From Ecdyonurus torrentis (taxonomy: Eukaryota > Arthropoda > Insecta > Ephemeroptera > Heptageniidae), in assembly GCA_949318235.1 (NCBI GenBank), contig OX439131.1, forward strand, positions 22,526,802-22,590,801: 64,000 nt of DNA, given 5' to 3'. Positions 28,135 through 41,253 of this stretch are shown one piece after another. The notes under the pieces are model-generated. The model searched no databases. It was not told where the DNA came from and saw only the letters and a list, made by a program, of their open reading frames with translations. Every line of letters starts with the position of its first letter. Position 1 is the stretch's first letter. Both the position numbers and the translations under genes were made by a program.

Positions 28135-31100
28135 AAGCTATGGGTCCCTTGCTAACTTGGGTTGTTTTTCTTCATTTTATTTTTGAGATTACAGGATCTA
28201 CACATTGGGTTGTTACAGAAAATGGTCGGATTCAAGCGCAGGTAAGAAGAGAACTAGCTTGCTATAGAGATGTTGACACTCTTTCTTTTATGCCTGGCCT
28301 GATGTTCTTTTTAGCTCGATCGACTTAAAACAGGAAAGAGATAGTCTGTTTGTTTTTGTAACCACTTCCTTACATCCTAACTAGCTTTGCGGAAGCCTAT
28401 TTGGTATTGTAGATATGTTAAGCTAAATTATTTTGGTTTAGCTTCTTATGTGTGTATATGATTTTATTTGCATATGCAAAATATGTATGCAATATGTGTA
28501 TAATACATGCATAGATGATGTCACTGCTAGGTCAAGGTCTCTATATGCGATTCCCAGTCAAGCCTTCTTAACTTTTGGGTTGTAGTCGTTGTAGTGATAT
28601 CTTGGATCAAAAAGGTCAAATTTTAATAGCTATAGCTGTTCATCACATCTTTTGATTGCAAAGTATTATTCACTTTATTTTAGTGCTATGAAAATATTGT
28701 ATGTATGATGTATAGAGGCCAGAAGTAATATACATACGTACCTTCTACTGATATACATAAATGATATGTATATGATATGAAAACACCTATATACATACCT
28801 ATACCTACTATATTTATGACATATAGAAAATAACAAGTATATATACGTACTATATATGTATGTACTGTATGTAAAATTGAATTTACCAGGGGTACCGCAT
28901 GGATTCATCTTGCATATATGATTCAAAATTCAAACGCTATTATAAGGATTGCAGAGAGGACACATGAATTGCATGGAAATTTTAAAGTTTACATGTTAAA
29001 AAACCTATTGCATACATTATTGTTTCAATTTTATAAACTATAATATGCAACATGTAGCATTCATTAAGATACATAGGCTTCTGTCTGCTTACTGTTGTAC
29101 TTAGATTGTTCTGACGTACACATATATCAAACTAAAATTAGTGTAAAATACTGTACAGGGTGACTCTGCGTTTGATCTTCGAAGACCAGATGATTTCATG
29201 GCTTTCTTGGCTCAAGAAGAAAGATTTAACTTGCTGAACAAATTAACAACTGAATTAGCTGAGCGTAAAGATACCATGGCCTCACGTTGGGCTGGTCTTG
29301 AAACGCACTCAGAAGTTGAGGGGCGTCTTCGAATTGAAGATGATGACTGTAAGAATGGAGTACCATTATCAGAGTGTGATCTCTATGCCAGCACTTACAT
29401 AACATTATCAGAGGGGTATGCACTTTTAGTTGCTAATAGTTATTAGTATTTGCTATATGTTCTATGCCAATGTAAAAGAAAAATTATATATTTATTAGCT
29501 TGTTTATACTATATTGCAAACACAGATTCAAACTTGCACTGGATGGGTCTTATATAGATGTACTTGTGTCTTTAAATTTAACCTTTTTTAATAGCAATTT
29601 TTCAAAGCAATTGACTATAGCAAATTTTATATTCTATATACTGGTGCCTAATGCGGTGCATATTTTAAAACAACTTTTTTTTTCCCTTCAATTTTTTAGT
29701 CCTGAGCTTGAAAACACAACATCTGAAAAGCTTCCAGAATGTCTTCCTCTGGATTACAGTCTTCATCTTTTTGAACATCTCCATTCCATGCGATTCAGAG
29801 CCAATGTTACCATGCCAACTGAAATACTCCTTCTTAATGAAGATATGCATTTATTTGGTCGTCAGCTTGCTGCAACTATGAAGTATAATCAATCAGATTG
29901 GCATTTATTTAACCTAGCTACTGGATTTTGGCGTGCTCGAGGTGATGCTCCACGTGCAATTGAATGTGTACGTTGGGCTTTACATTATTCTCCTACACCA
30001 GTTCGACACATTGCACTTGTTCACTTAGGTAATATCCTTCATCAAGCCAAACGTTCTGCTGAAGCTGCTATTGTTCTTCATGCTGCAATAGATCATGCTC
30101 CCAGAGATGCCATCAGTCACTGGACATTAGGAAACGTCTATACTGTTCTCGGTGATTACACCAGAGCTGCAGCGTGCTTAGAAAATGCCATGAATCTTGA
30201 TCCTTCTTTAGATGAAATTAAGAAAACGAGGCATTCTGTGTTATGCCATGCAAAAGTTGGAAGAGCACTATCAGAATTGAAGGATACATTACAGGGCTTA
30301 CTTAATGATCTAGAGCATTGCCAAGAAATGCGTCAGCAACGACTTCGTTTACAACAGATGATTTTACGAGAACGAGCTCATCCATTAGATTCAATTTTAG
30401 GTGAGCATGTTAGAGCAGAGCTGGATGCAAGTATGCTTCGCTTGGACAACAGTCTGCAACATTTACTAAGTGCTGTACAGACCATGGTTCAGCAACTTAA
30501 CATTCAAAAGAAGAAACTTGCAACAATTGACGACTCTACTCGAACAAGACGTCTTAACAAACCTCCTGCTGATATTATTGTGCAATGGCCCAATAAAGAT
30601 ACTTGCCAATTTTTATCAAGATTCTCAATCAATGTTGCACTGCTCTTTATTCCACCTGAAAGCAAAGGCTTTGAGTAAGTATGAATGTTCTGTGATACTT
30701 CTGATTAAAGTAAAAACAAAATTTCTTTTCTTCTCCACAGGATGAAACAATACTTAGGTGAGATGATTGGACTTGCCAATAAAGAGCACCCACTACCTTG
30801 GCACCCGCCACTTTGCTCTGAAAAAGTTGGAGACCCTGATGTATCCCCAGCAACTCTGGTCAGGCTACGCCAACTGCTTCCTCCAAATAAACCTGCCAAA
30901 CAAGATCGTGATCCTGATCTCATGGGTCGTTTACTTGGTTATGTTGACAGAACTACCAATGTGGAGGAAGAATTTGGACAGCGCATTCTTACAGCTCTGA
31001 ATAAGGTATAGTATATTACCTTGTGTATGCCATGTATGGTACAATATTAGTACAGTATAACATCATTTATAACTCAAGATTATCTTATTACGTGTATGTA

Positions 31101-34100
31101 CTATCAATATCACCACATGATTTTAAAAAAAAAAAAAAATGGTTTGCAATTTTTTCTATACAAATATGAAGTAATAATAAATTATAGGTATTAATAATTG
31201 ATTCATAATTCAATTTGAGAAAGAAACCATTGCAGTAAGGATCAATTTGAAAGAAAGGCATAGAAGTAGCAGCAAGGGGCTTGCCACAGGAGAAGTTCTA
31301 TGGAGAGGTTGAGGTCTCGCATAGCACAGAGAATGTCTAAAAGAAGGTCTGCAGTAAAAAGGTCCTTGGATAAAAGGACGTGCCTTTGTGCACAGGTATA
31401 GCGTGTCGGCGGGCTACGCACAGGTAGGACCTTTTATCCGAGGTCCTTTTTTCCACGGACCTTAATTCTTCTGTATACCGGCACATCAGAGTTATACTTA
31501 TGATGTTTATATAACAAAGCTTTCATCATTATAATGACATTACTCAATCAAAGAAGAATAGTATTTGATTGAATCTGTCATTACGATGACCAAAACTCTT
31601 AGGTGTATAAACATTATAACTATAACTCTGTGCCACATGAGACCTTCCATAAAACTTCTACTGCAGTAAGGCCCTTGCTGGCATTTCTAAAATTTTCTTT
31701 AATATTGATAAATTATATCAGGCATGCCATGGTTAATCCTCCTTACACATATGCTAGAGGTATGTGAGTTTGAAGGTTTGACCATGGCATGGACGATATG
31801 TAGAGTAAAATTCATTGAAATTGTGCAGGATTGCAGGAAGAATTGCATTTGCATTACATGATTTAATTTTTTTTTGTCTCTCTCCAGGGTGTTGGTCCCA
31901 AGTGGCTTCTGCTCTCAATAGCTGGATTGTATTGGCATGCTCAAGGTCAGTTACAACCTGCTACCCAGTGCTTTGTCCAAGCCCTGAGTTTGACACCTGA
32001 TAAGCTACTTGATCTGCCACTGATTGCCCTGTCTTCTTTACTGACTTCTCAAGGCTACAATGCAGAAGCTCTTGCTCTAGCATTACAGGTAAAATAATAG
32101 AATAATAATAAAAGGGGGAAAAAATATGGTAGAACCAGTGGGGGGGGGGGGGGGGGGCTCATAAGGCTGTTGTGACGTCATCTGAATCGTTTTGCCCATA
32201 AGGTTAATATTGCTTTTTTCAGAATGCGTGATGTAACAGCTGCTAGTGAGCCCCACCCCCCCCCCCCCCCCCCCCCCCGTGGTAGAACGGGTGAAATGGG
32301 GGTAAATTTAAATGAGTATAGTTTTTAATTTATATAAGGGAAAATCATCTTTGTGATATATGACTTTCATAAAATATTTGATGATAAACTAGAGAATGGA
32401 AAAGGGACACAATGTGTTATTAAAAATAATTTCTAACCCAGGTCAAAGTAAACGCACGTGCCTAAAACACGCGTCCTGCTCTTATTAACCACAATCTCAT
32501 TAATTAGAGCAGAGCAGAGCATAGTTTTTTTTTTTTTTTTTTTTTTTACTTTGGTGATGTGAATCTACTATAATTATAACATGGCAGAGAAAGATACGCT
32601 CTTGTAGTCTAGCAGCTAAAAGGGCCCAAAGTAGCTGAGACTGTGAGGTGTAGTGCTGTCAAAATTAATCCAGATTTTAAACTCTGGATAAAAATTAACT
32701 AGTTCCTAAATTTTTATCCAGATCGTGATCCAGATTGTGCAGTCTGGATGAATCATGTTTGTTATAAATCCGGATAAAAAATACAGATCCAATCTGTGCA
32801 ACGCCTTAATAAAGTTTATTATTATTATTATTACAATCTACTCTAAATTTTATTTTTTTTTTTCTTTTGCTATTAATGTGACCTTTGTTCTTATTATGAG
32901 AAAATATAATCTTTTTTATACTATAATTACCAAAATTAGCCATGCAATCTTACTTGTATGTATTAAAATGCACTAAATAAACATGTACTGGATAGTTTGT
33001 AATGAAAGTGTAAATATTAATAATGCTTACATTTTCAGGCCCTGCAGAAGAATAGCAAAGAAGTTGCTACCAATTTATTGATATCCAGTCTCTTATTATC
33101 AGAAGGCAATATCTCTGGAGCACGGTCTCATATGCTGCAGGCTATGAAAAATAAGCCTAGCCCACAGCTCTCTAACTTAACTAATAAACTAGCATGCCAA
33201 ATCCACGCTGAGGATGAAAAGGAAACTGAAATCTGCAAGCAAGAAATACCAGGAGGACAGTGTAAAGTTCCTCAAGCTCCACCTGCTGCGTTACACTGCA
33301 TGCAAACTTCACCAGGTATGTTGGCTATACTAGATTTTGAGGTATCGTGTGGGGCTAGGAGCTGACAGTTAAGCAAAGGATAGTTTATTGTAGTTATTGA
33401 ACTGAAAGTAATTGCACTCTTTCACACTGTGGGTAATTGGGTAATCGAAATCAATTGTTTGGGTTTTTAACAGTGCATGTTGGGCTGTTTACTAGCTATG
33501 GTTTAGGGTTGAAATCATGGAGAAGTGTTGGCATTTTAAAGTGTAAACTAAGTGTTTTTATGCTTATAATTTTTAATGCTAATTGTTATCAGTAAAATTG
33601 TGTTATACAGTAGATAACATGTAAACTCATATGCATATGGTTTCAATGAAACCCTAAAACTACAACCTATATTTTATTTATTCTATTTTTACAATGTTTC
33701 ATTTAAGGGAGTAGGATACCGACCTTATATCTCAAAAACTAGAAGTGTTTGGGGTCTAAATTTAGTGTCATTGTGTAGCTAAGGGTCATGCCTAGCTGTG
33801 ATAAAAATTTCATGATGTTTGATCGTCCCGAAAAAAAGAAAAAAATTATTGAAATTAACATTGGGCCTTATGGGCTTAAAATTTCATAAAATCATATAAA
33901 ATTAATTTGCACGGTGACCCCCCAATTTTATAAATTTGAAATTGTCTCAAGCTGAAGTATCATTGTGCAAAATTTCAAATTTTTTTGACGAGAAAAGTTT
34001 GAGTCTAATGGCCGACGTCGGTCCCCTACTCCCATACGGTATATATATTTTTTATACAGTATATACAATACAGTATACAATACAGTATACAATACAGTAT

Positions 34101-35072
34101 ACAATACAGTATATACAATATATTATGAATCATTAAAGCAGGATGAAAGAATTTCTTGTATTTATCAAGTACACATCTGGACCAAAAAAAAAAAAAAAAA
34201 AAAAAAAGCGGGGCTGTGGTGGTTGATGCTTTTTCTCATAAAGATAGCATAGTGTGGTTGAGGGTTACCTAAATTGTTCAGAAACTTTTTGCCAGAGGTG
34301 TACATAACAATAATTTTCCTTCTTATGATATTCAATATCCTTCAATATGATATTAGTCATACTAAAAACGAATATTGTAACCTGCGCATTAAACATTTTG
34401 ACCTCGCTGCAGCGTGGCAATTATCAATAAGCCACTCTGCCAACTGGCTAAAATGTATTTGCCAGTCCGCGATCTGGTCAAATTACAATGACCACATCGC
34501 GGAGTGGCATTTGATAAAACCACTCCGCGACGTGGTCAAAATTACGATGCACAAGTGCCGAATTTCGGATCTTGGCAAAAATGCATTGCCACGCCACGAT
34601 GTGGTCACTTATTTCCGCCAATGAGCGAATTCAGCAATGGTTGCCAACATAAATACTGAATCTCAAATCGTTAGTTCTGTATTAAATTAGGGCATATTAT
34701 TTTGCCATAAGTAATATATTAGGAATATTTTAGAATTATTTCAAATGCTCTACAAGTCATGCATGTAAATTATTTTCTACCTATACAGTATAATTATTAT
34801 GCTCAATGTGGTTTTGTTTTACCAATTAACTTCAGACGTGGCGTTTTTTTTTTTTTTTTTTTTTTTTAAGTTCAGCATAATTTTGTATTGCCTTCAATAG
34901 CACGTGTACCAAATTTTAATTCGATTTGCCCATTGGTTATGTTTGAAAAAATAGCATGGTGAGCATAGGATATCCTATGTTTCCCATGTTATTTTTCCCC
35001 ACATAACCGATGGGCAAATTGATTTGAAATTTGGTACACGTGTTATGGAAGGCAATACAAAATTATGCTGAA

Positions 35073-35112
<40 letters not shown>

Positions 35113-35664
35113 GTCTGAGGTTAATCCCTTTTATATTATTATCTATTATTATTATTTTTGTGTTTTTCTAACATAATGGTGGTTTTGTGTTGTTGCTTTA
35201 AAACTAATTTTCCCTTGCTTTTGGACAGAATAATGCTTTTTATTTAATTCTAGGGTGAGCTGTATGGGAATGCGGTACAAGAACCGTTTGAAATTATCTT
35301 CAAACCTACAAAAATTTGCAAAAGAAAACATGCACATTATAATTCATATTTGATCACATTATTCCTATTATTTTTTTTATTCTTTTTTTTAAATTTTTTA
35401 TTCTTTTTTTTTTTCTTTTTGCCTCTCTTTTTTTTTTTTTTTTTTTTTTTTCTGATGAAAGCTGCAATAAATAATGATATCTTCAAAGAAAAAATATATA
35501 TTACTATAGAACTAGCAGCAGCTGTTATTTATTATTTTATTATTGTACTTTCTTTAGTAAATTTTGACAGTATGTGCTAATATGGTTATCTTTCCCAGTT
35601 TTTGTTGGCAATATTAACCTCCTACCAATTCATGTGTTCATCTTGTTCTTAAATTATTATTCCT

Positions 35665-35761
<97 letters not shown>

Positions 35762-37225
35762 CCTTTATCTATTTAGTTGTTAATTTTGCACTTTTTTAAA
35801 AGTATGTATGTATTTTTCTTTAAATTTCCCATATCTCATGTGCACACAAAAGTGAAGTAGTTTTGTTACAAAGCTATAATAGGGTCAACTAGTCACATTT
35901 CTATGCTTTTCCTGAAATATCATCAACAAAGTAACTCTCCGTTGGGTATAAGCAAAGATATGCCTATACTGATGGTACATGTATTAAAAATCTAAGTGCT
36001 AGCTGCTAGAGGCTTTATATAAGGAGCTAATATTTTAAGTTTACCATGTGTGTTACCACTTCCCATAAGTTGGTAATTAAAAGATCAGATAGATTTGGAA
36101 AAACTGGGGGATAGGAGATAGTAATGAGCTTAATTTTAGGCTGACCTGGATGCTGCGGTAACCCAGGTTGGGAAAAAATAATTAAGTATATCGCCCTGGT
36201 TGCATCCAAATGACGTACTTACATTTTTGTCTGGTACAGCACTTGCACTTGGTTTTATGTGTTAAGCTTATGGCAGATGCGCACGCAGAGTGAAATTTGT
36301 CCAAATGCAAGTACGCCCTTTGGACGCAACCAAGGTAATACGTGTACTAGCAGCTCATGATTTTTCCTTAATGTAAATTATTAGATTAGGAAAAATTGGA
36401 GAATGGGAGACTAGTCTAATAGGGTTGCCATGGTAGAGAAAGTAATTTCTAACCCAGGCCAAAAAATTCAAATGCATAGAGCATTAATTAAGTTTATGTA
36501 CTAACTGGTCATATTGCTCTTTAGAAAGTGAGCTTTATATAAAGGGAAATTTGGCTTTCATTTGGTTTAGACAGCATGAGCATTGCACATAGCACACTGT
36601 CATTTTCAGCACCTCACTTATAGCTATGTACAGCTTTTTATTCCTTACTGGGACTCCTCAGCATGGGGAAGAGAGAAAGTCCATGCCCTAACTGCAGCCT
36701 AGAAAGCTGGAGGAGAACTGGTACTCTGGTCAATCAAGCTGCGGAGTCTCATACTCGTGGCGGTCTCACCTTTTGGCAAGAGAAAATTCCAGATGTGCGA
36801 TATATTTCTGCTCAAACTGCTAAACCAAATTGCAAGCAAGGGTTGTTAATTAGATGAGAAATAGCAGGATAAAAAGAGGGGCGTTGATTTTTCCTTAATA
36901 TTTACTGCCCTCAAGTTATTTTTTTATTAAGAAGATCCCCTGCAGTCAATCATTATATAGCTACACAGAATCATCGATAAATTTAACTGCAGTAATTTGC
37001 GCATAATTCAACAGCATTTTATTTTATCCTTATATTTAGGTGCACTATTTATCATTTATATAGGCTATCATTATTGTTTTTACAAGAAATGTGAAAAATG
37101 AGTCCTATTTAAAAAAAAAATTTTTTCATTTTCATCCTTCTTTTTCCCATCATTATTATTTTTGTACTGTAGTATACTGTACATGTTGTAAGGCTGCATA
37201 TATGTTCAATTTATTATTATAGTTC

Positions 37226-37256
<31 letters not shown>

Positions 37257-40200
37257 AATCAGAAAAACAGAAATTCAGATTTAAAATTATAAGTCTAGTT
37301 GATTGATTTACTCTGGTTGTGGTACATAAGACAATTATAAAACCTCTGGCTGAGCCTTACAATGTGTATAGTGTAGTGTTGTATTTTAGTTAAAAATTAC
37401 ATTCCTTACAGGTGGTGATAGTGAGGTTGCTGGCCTACGTTCTGAGCTGGAGAAACTACTGGCAATAAGACTTGACGAGGGGAAGGCGGGGGAGCTGCTG
37501 CTGGCAGTTGGTGACCAGTTGGTGCTTGCAGGGGGTGGAGATGAGGTGGCAGTGTTGCAGTCCGAGGTCTCACGGTTGCTGTCGCTTGCTGTTGGAGAGC
37601 ACATTGAAGAGGGATCGGGAGACGACGGAGAGCTGGTGCTGGATAATCCAGAGAGTCTTGAATGGCATCTCAGAATGGTAAGCTGTTACTACGTTTTAAA
37701 CTTTATTTGATACACACCATATTATGCTACTAAATTATGAAAATGGAGACAAAGTGCTTGTTTGGACAAGGAAATGCTTTTATTATTATTATTATTATTA
37801 TTAAAGTTGAAAATACGTAGAAGTGTAACTAGATTAATTTAAAACAAAAACCATCGCGGTTAGGATCAATAATGAAGAAATTTATAGAATTTCCAGCAAA
37901 GACCTTACCACAGTAGAAGTTTTATGGAGAAGTCAAAGTCCCGCGTAGCACAGTGTAGAATACAGTATTTAAATTTCTGCATAATAACTGCTGTAGTTTT
38001 CTTTAAAAAATTGAAAAGAATGGTCCTGCAATGCTAAAGAATAAGAAATTTGGGGTCCTCTAAAAGGCGTAGAACACCTTGAACAAAAAAAGTTGTGTAA
38101 TATCCTAACAAACCTGAAAATCAACGTTGATTTGGCCGGAGTCATTGATTTCTAATTTATTTTCCATTCACAACATGCCGCTGCCGGTCACTGACGTCAC
38201 AGCTCGCCTGGTCCATGCGCGTGTAAAACACAGAAAGGTTTAGCTTTAAACTTGCAAATAAACTTTTGTATAGGCCTATAATATTTTTGAGCTTCCTTAT
38301 AAAGCTGGCATAGGAATCAATAATGTTAAAAAAAAAAAAAAAAAAAAGAAAAGAAAGAAAGAAAGTGTAAGGATTAAAAGTATAGTGGAGGGAGAGGGCA
38401 CGGAATACACTAGACTTACAAGTTTAATATTAATAGGAATACCTAGCGAGCTATCTGTGGCAGTAACTTAGGAATTGTAGTTGCATGTTAATTTTTACTT
38501 TATCATAAAAATGGGTGTCACTTTCCATAAGTACAACTATATTGATGAATCATGGAAGTTTCAAAACTCATAAAATTGCCACTGTTTTTCATTTTTAATG
38601 AAATAATGTTCCTCATGTTATTATTTTTTATTCCTTTAAAATTTGTATTGTATCATATCACAAATTAAAATTTCACTAAAAAAAAAGAAAAAAGAAAAAA
38701 AAAAAAAAAAAAAAAAAAAAAGAAAGAAAAAGAAAAGAAAAGAAAAAGAAAGAAAGAAAGAAAGAAATTAACATGAACTTTATTTGTTCTTGTTTTCAGG
38801 ACAAGGAACAAGGTACGGGCAAACCTCCTAACTATTTGTGTGAGTAACTGGGTGTTGTGAATATGCTTTCATGTTGTCTCAAATTTTTTGTAACGCTTAA
38901 AATATATTTTTGTTTTATCATTTTATTTTGTTATTTTCTTTTTTTCATTCCTATTATTTTTATTGTGTATTAATTTTAATTAATAGACTATTTATTTTAA
39001 TTAGTTAAAGTGCAATTGAATTATAATTTTTATGAATAGGCCTATATAAATTTCTTTACATCAGACGTAGCACAGTCAGTCACAACAGCACCTTGATTTT
39101 GTGAAATTGCCATTTTTATTTATTATTATTATTTTATTATTTTTTTACATACATTATGATTTCATAAAATTGAGAGTTAGAGTTAACTGTATTTGTTACT
39201 TAAATTTCATTTTTCAAATATTATAATTATAGCTTAATCAAATAAGTGATTCTTATTTTTCTGCAAACTTGAGAGAACAGAGGATTTTTATTATAGATTA
39301 TAGTTTACCAAATAACAATAAAAGTTCACAATAAATTTGTTTGCTCTTAATGAGTTTCAATGATTTTTATTTATTTATTTTTTTTTTTTTTTTGCTCTCT
39401 GTTTAAACTTTTTTTTAACACTAAAGCTAAATAAAGCTAGTAAAATGATAATTTAAATAAAATTGGTACATAAAGAGCACATAGGAAGGAAATATTAAAG
39501 TTGTATCCAACATTTATTGCAGTGTCCATTTCAGCAGGTTCAATTGTTCTCGTTTTGGAATACATTAAAAAAAATGTTTGTTTTAATCAGCATTTCTGCA
39601 AATTTTGAAGTGCAAATTTTATTTAATGCACTCTTTTGTTACATTATGATTTATTTATTAAATTTAGTAACATGTATAGGCAATTTTATATGAGTTTTTT
39701 TTTTAATACAAATTGCTGTTAGAAAAAGGTTTCATGAATGTTTTGTGCCAAACTATTTTTAAAAAGTGATGGACCAAACGTAATATTTAAACATTTTTGT
39801 TAAATAACTTAAATGTTCAACTAATTCAAAGAAAAAATATAAGGAATTTGTTAGGAAGTCTGCTAGAAAAAGCTTATTAGGGATAAAGCTTAAATTTATA
39901 CAAAAGTTCGTATTTTTAGATATTGTTATGATGAAATTTCAGCTATAATAAAACTATTGAGCAGATTTTTGCATTTTAAGAGGAAATCTACTTGAAGAAA
40001 AATTATATGAAGCACAGGTATGAGTTCTTTTTGTTTATTTACTATTTTATTCATTTTAATTTATTATAAACATTCTTTTCATTTTTTTTTTTAATATATT
40101 TTATGATTATTTATTTCTTATACTTTTAATTCTGCACTCTGCACCCAAATTTTATGAACAGTAAAGATAGTTTCAACATTATAGTAAACATTCGATATTT

Positions 40201-41174
40201 TATGCATGCTACTATGGATGTTGAAAACAATGTTGTAGCATATCCACCTAATGACCCAGTTGGAGATGACATGTCGTGGAGTCTGTCTCGTGAGGAATGT
40301 AAGACGGCAGGTCAACAGGAAGATTGGAGTCGTTACATGGTTGGAGTATCCACTCGTGAGATTGAGCTGAGCTCTCAGCTGCCTCCCTTGCCAATGTTTG
40401 GTGCTGATGATATTGAAGAACCAGTTTGCACAGAAGATACATCTCACCCTGTGCTGGATAGACTTGAGGGAGTGAAGAAACGTCATCAACTTCCTCCGTA
40501 TCCTGAACCTGGTCTTGGACATGGCTTACGTTTACTGGCAGCTGCAGGAACTGGACAAACTGTCAGGGATGTCGCTTCTCGAATTGCCCTTGCTCTGGAG
40601 ACGGTATGTATTTGACATTTAGTTTTTGTATATTGCAATTTGTTTATCTACATACAATTTTATTTTCAAAGAACTCTACATCGTGGGTGCTGGCCACCGC
40701 AGCTGCGTTATATTGGCGCGTTGTTGGACATTCTGGCAATGCAGTGACGTGTTTACGACAGGCCATCAAACATGCACCACAAGATGTGAGGGACATTCCG
40801 TTGCTGAGTCTTGCAAATGTTTTCCAAAGGTAAGTTCTGCTTATCTGATTATAGTGGTAGCTTTACTTTGAAGCACTGTGGGTTTTTTAAAAGCAACTTT
40901 TAAAGAGTTGTACATAATTAAATTAACTGTATTTTTATACCTTGCACATAAAATAATTTTGAGAAATGAGTGAATAAAAATAAGATACATTTTTATGGAT
41001 TTAATTATTTTATGAAACACTACATTATGTTTAGACAGACTCTCCTTGCAGACTAGGAATCTTGTAGACAAATAATCTAGGATATTATGAACTTTAAATA
41101 GCTTGGAGTTGTAGGTGTAAGAATACAAATAATTTTATTTTTCAAAGTTCATAGTTTTATTATAATTATATTGT

Positions 41175-41253
<79 letters not shown>

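Noticed and set aside
29500..29699. N-terminal extension of the long TTC17 exon-3 frame
   Set aside because: It reads through intron sequence. The acceptor at 29699 and the phase with exon 2 place the exon start at 29700.
34399..34607. CRISPR-like array
   Set aside because: Eukaryotic context, divergent palindromic units, 9-10 nt AT-rich spacers and no cas genes.
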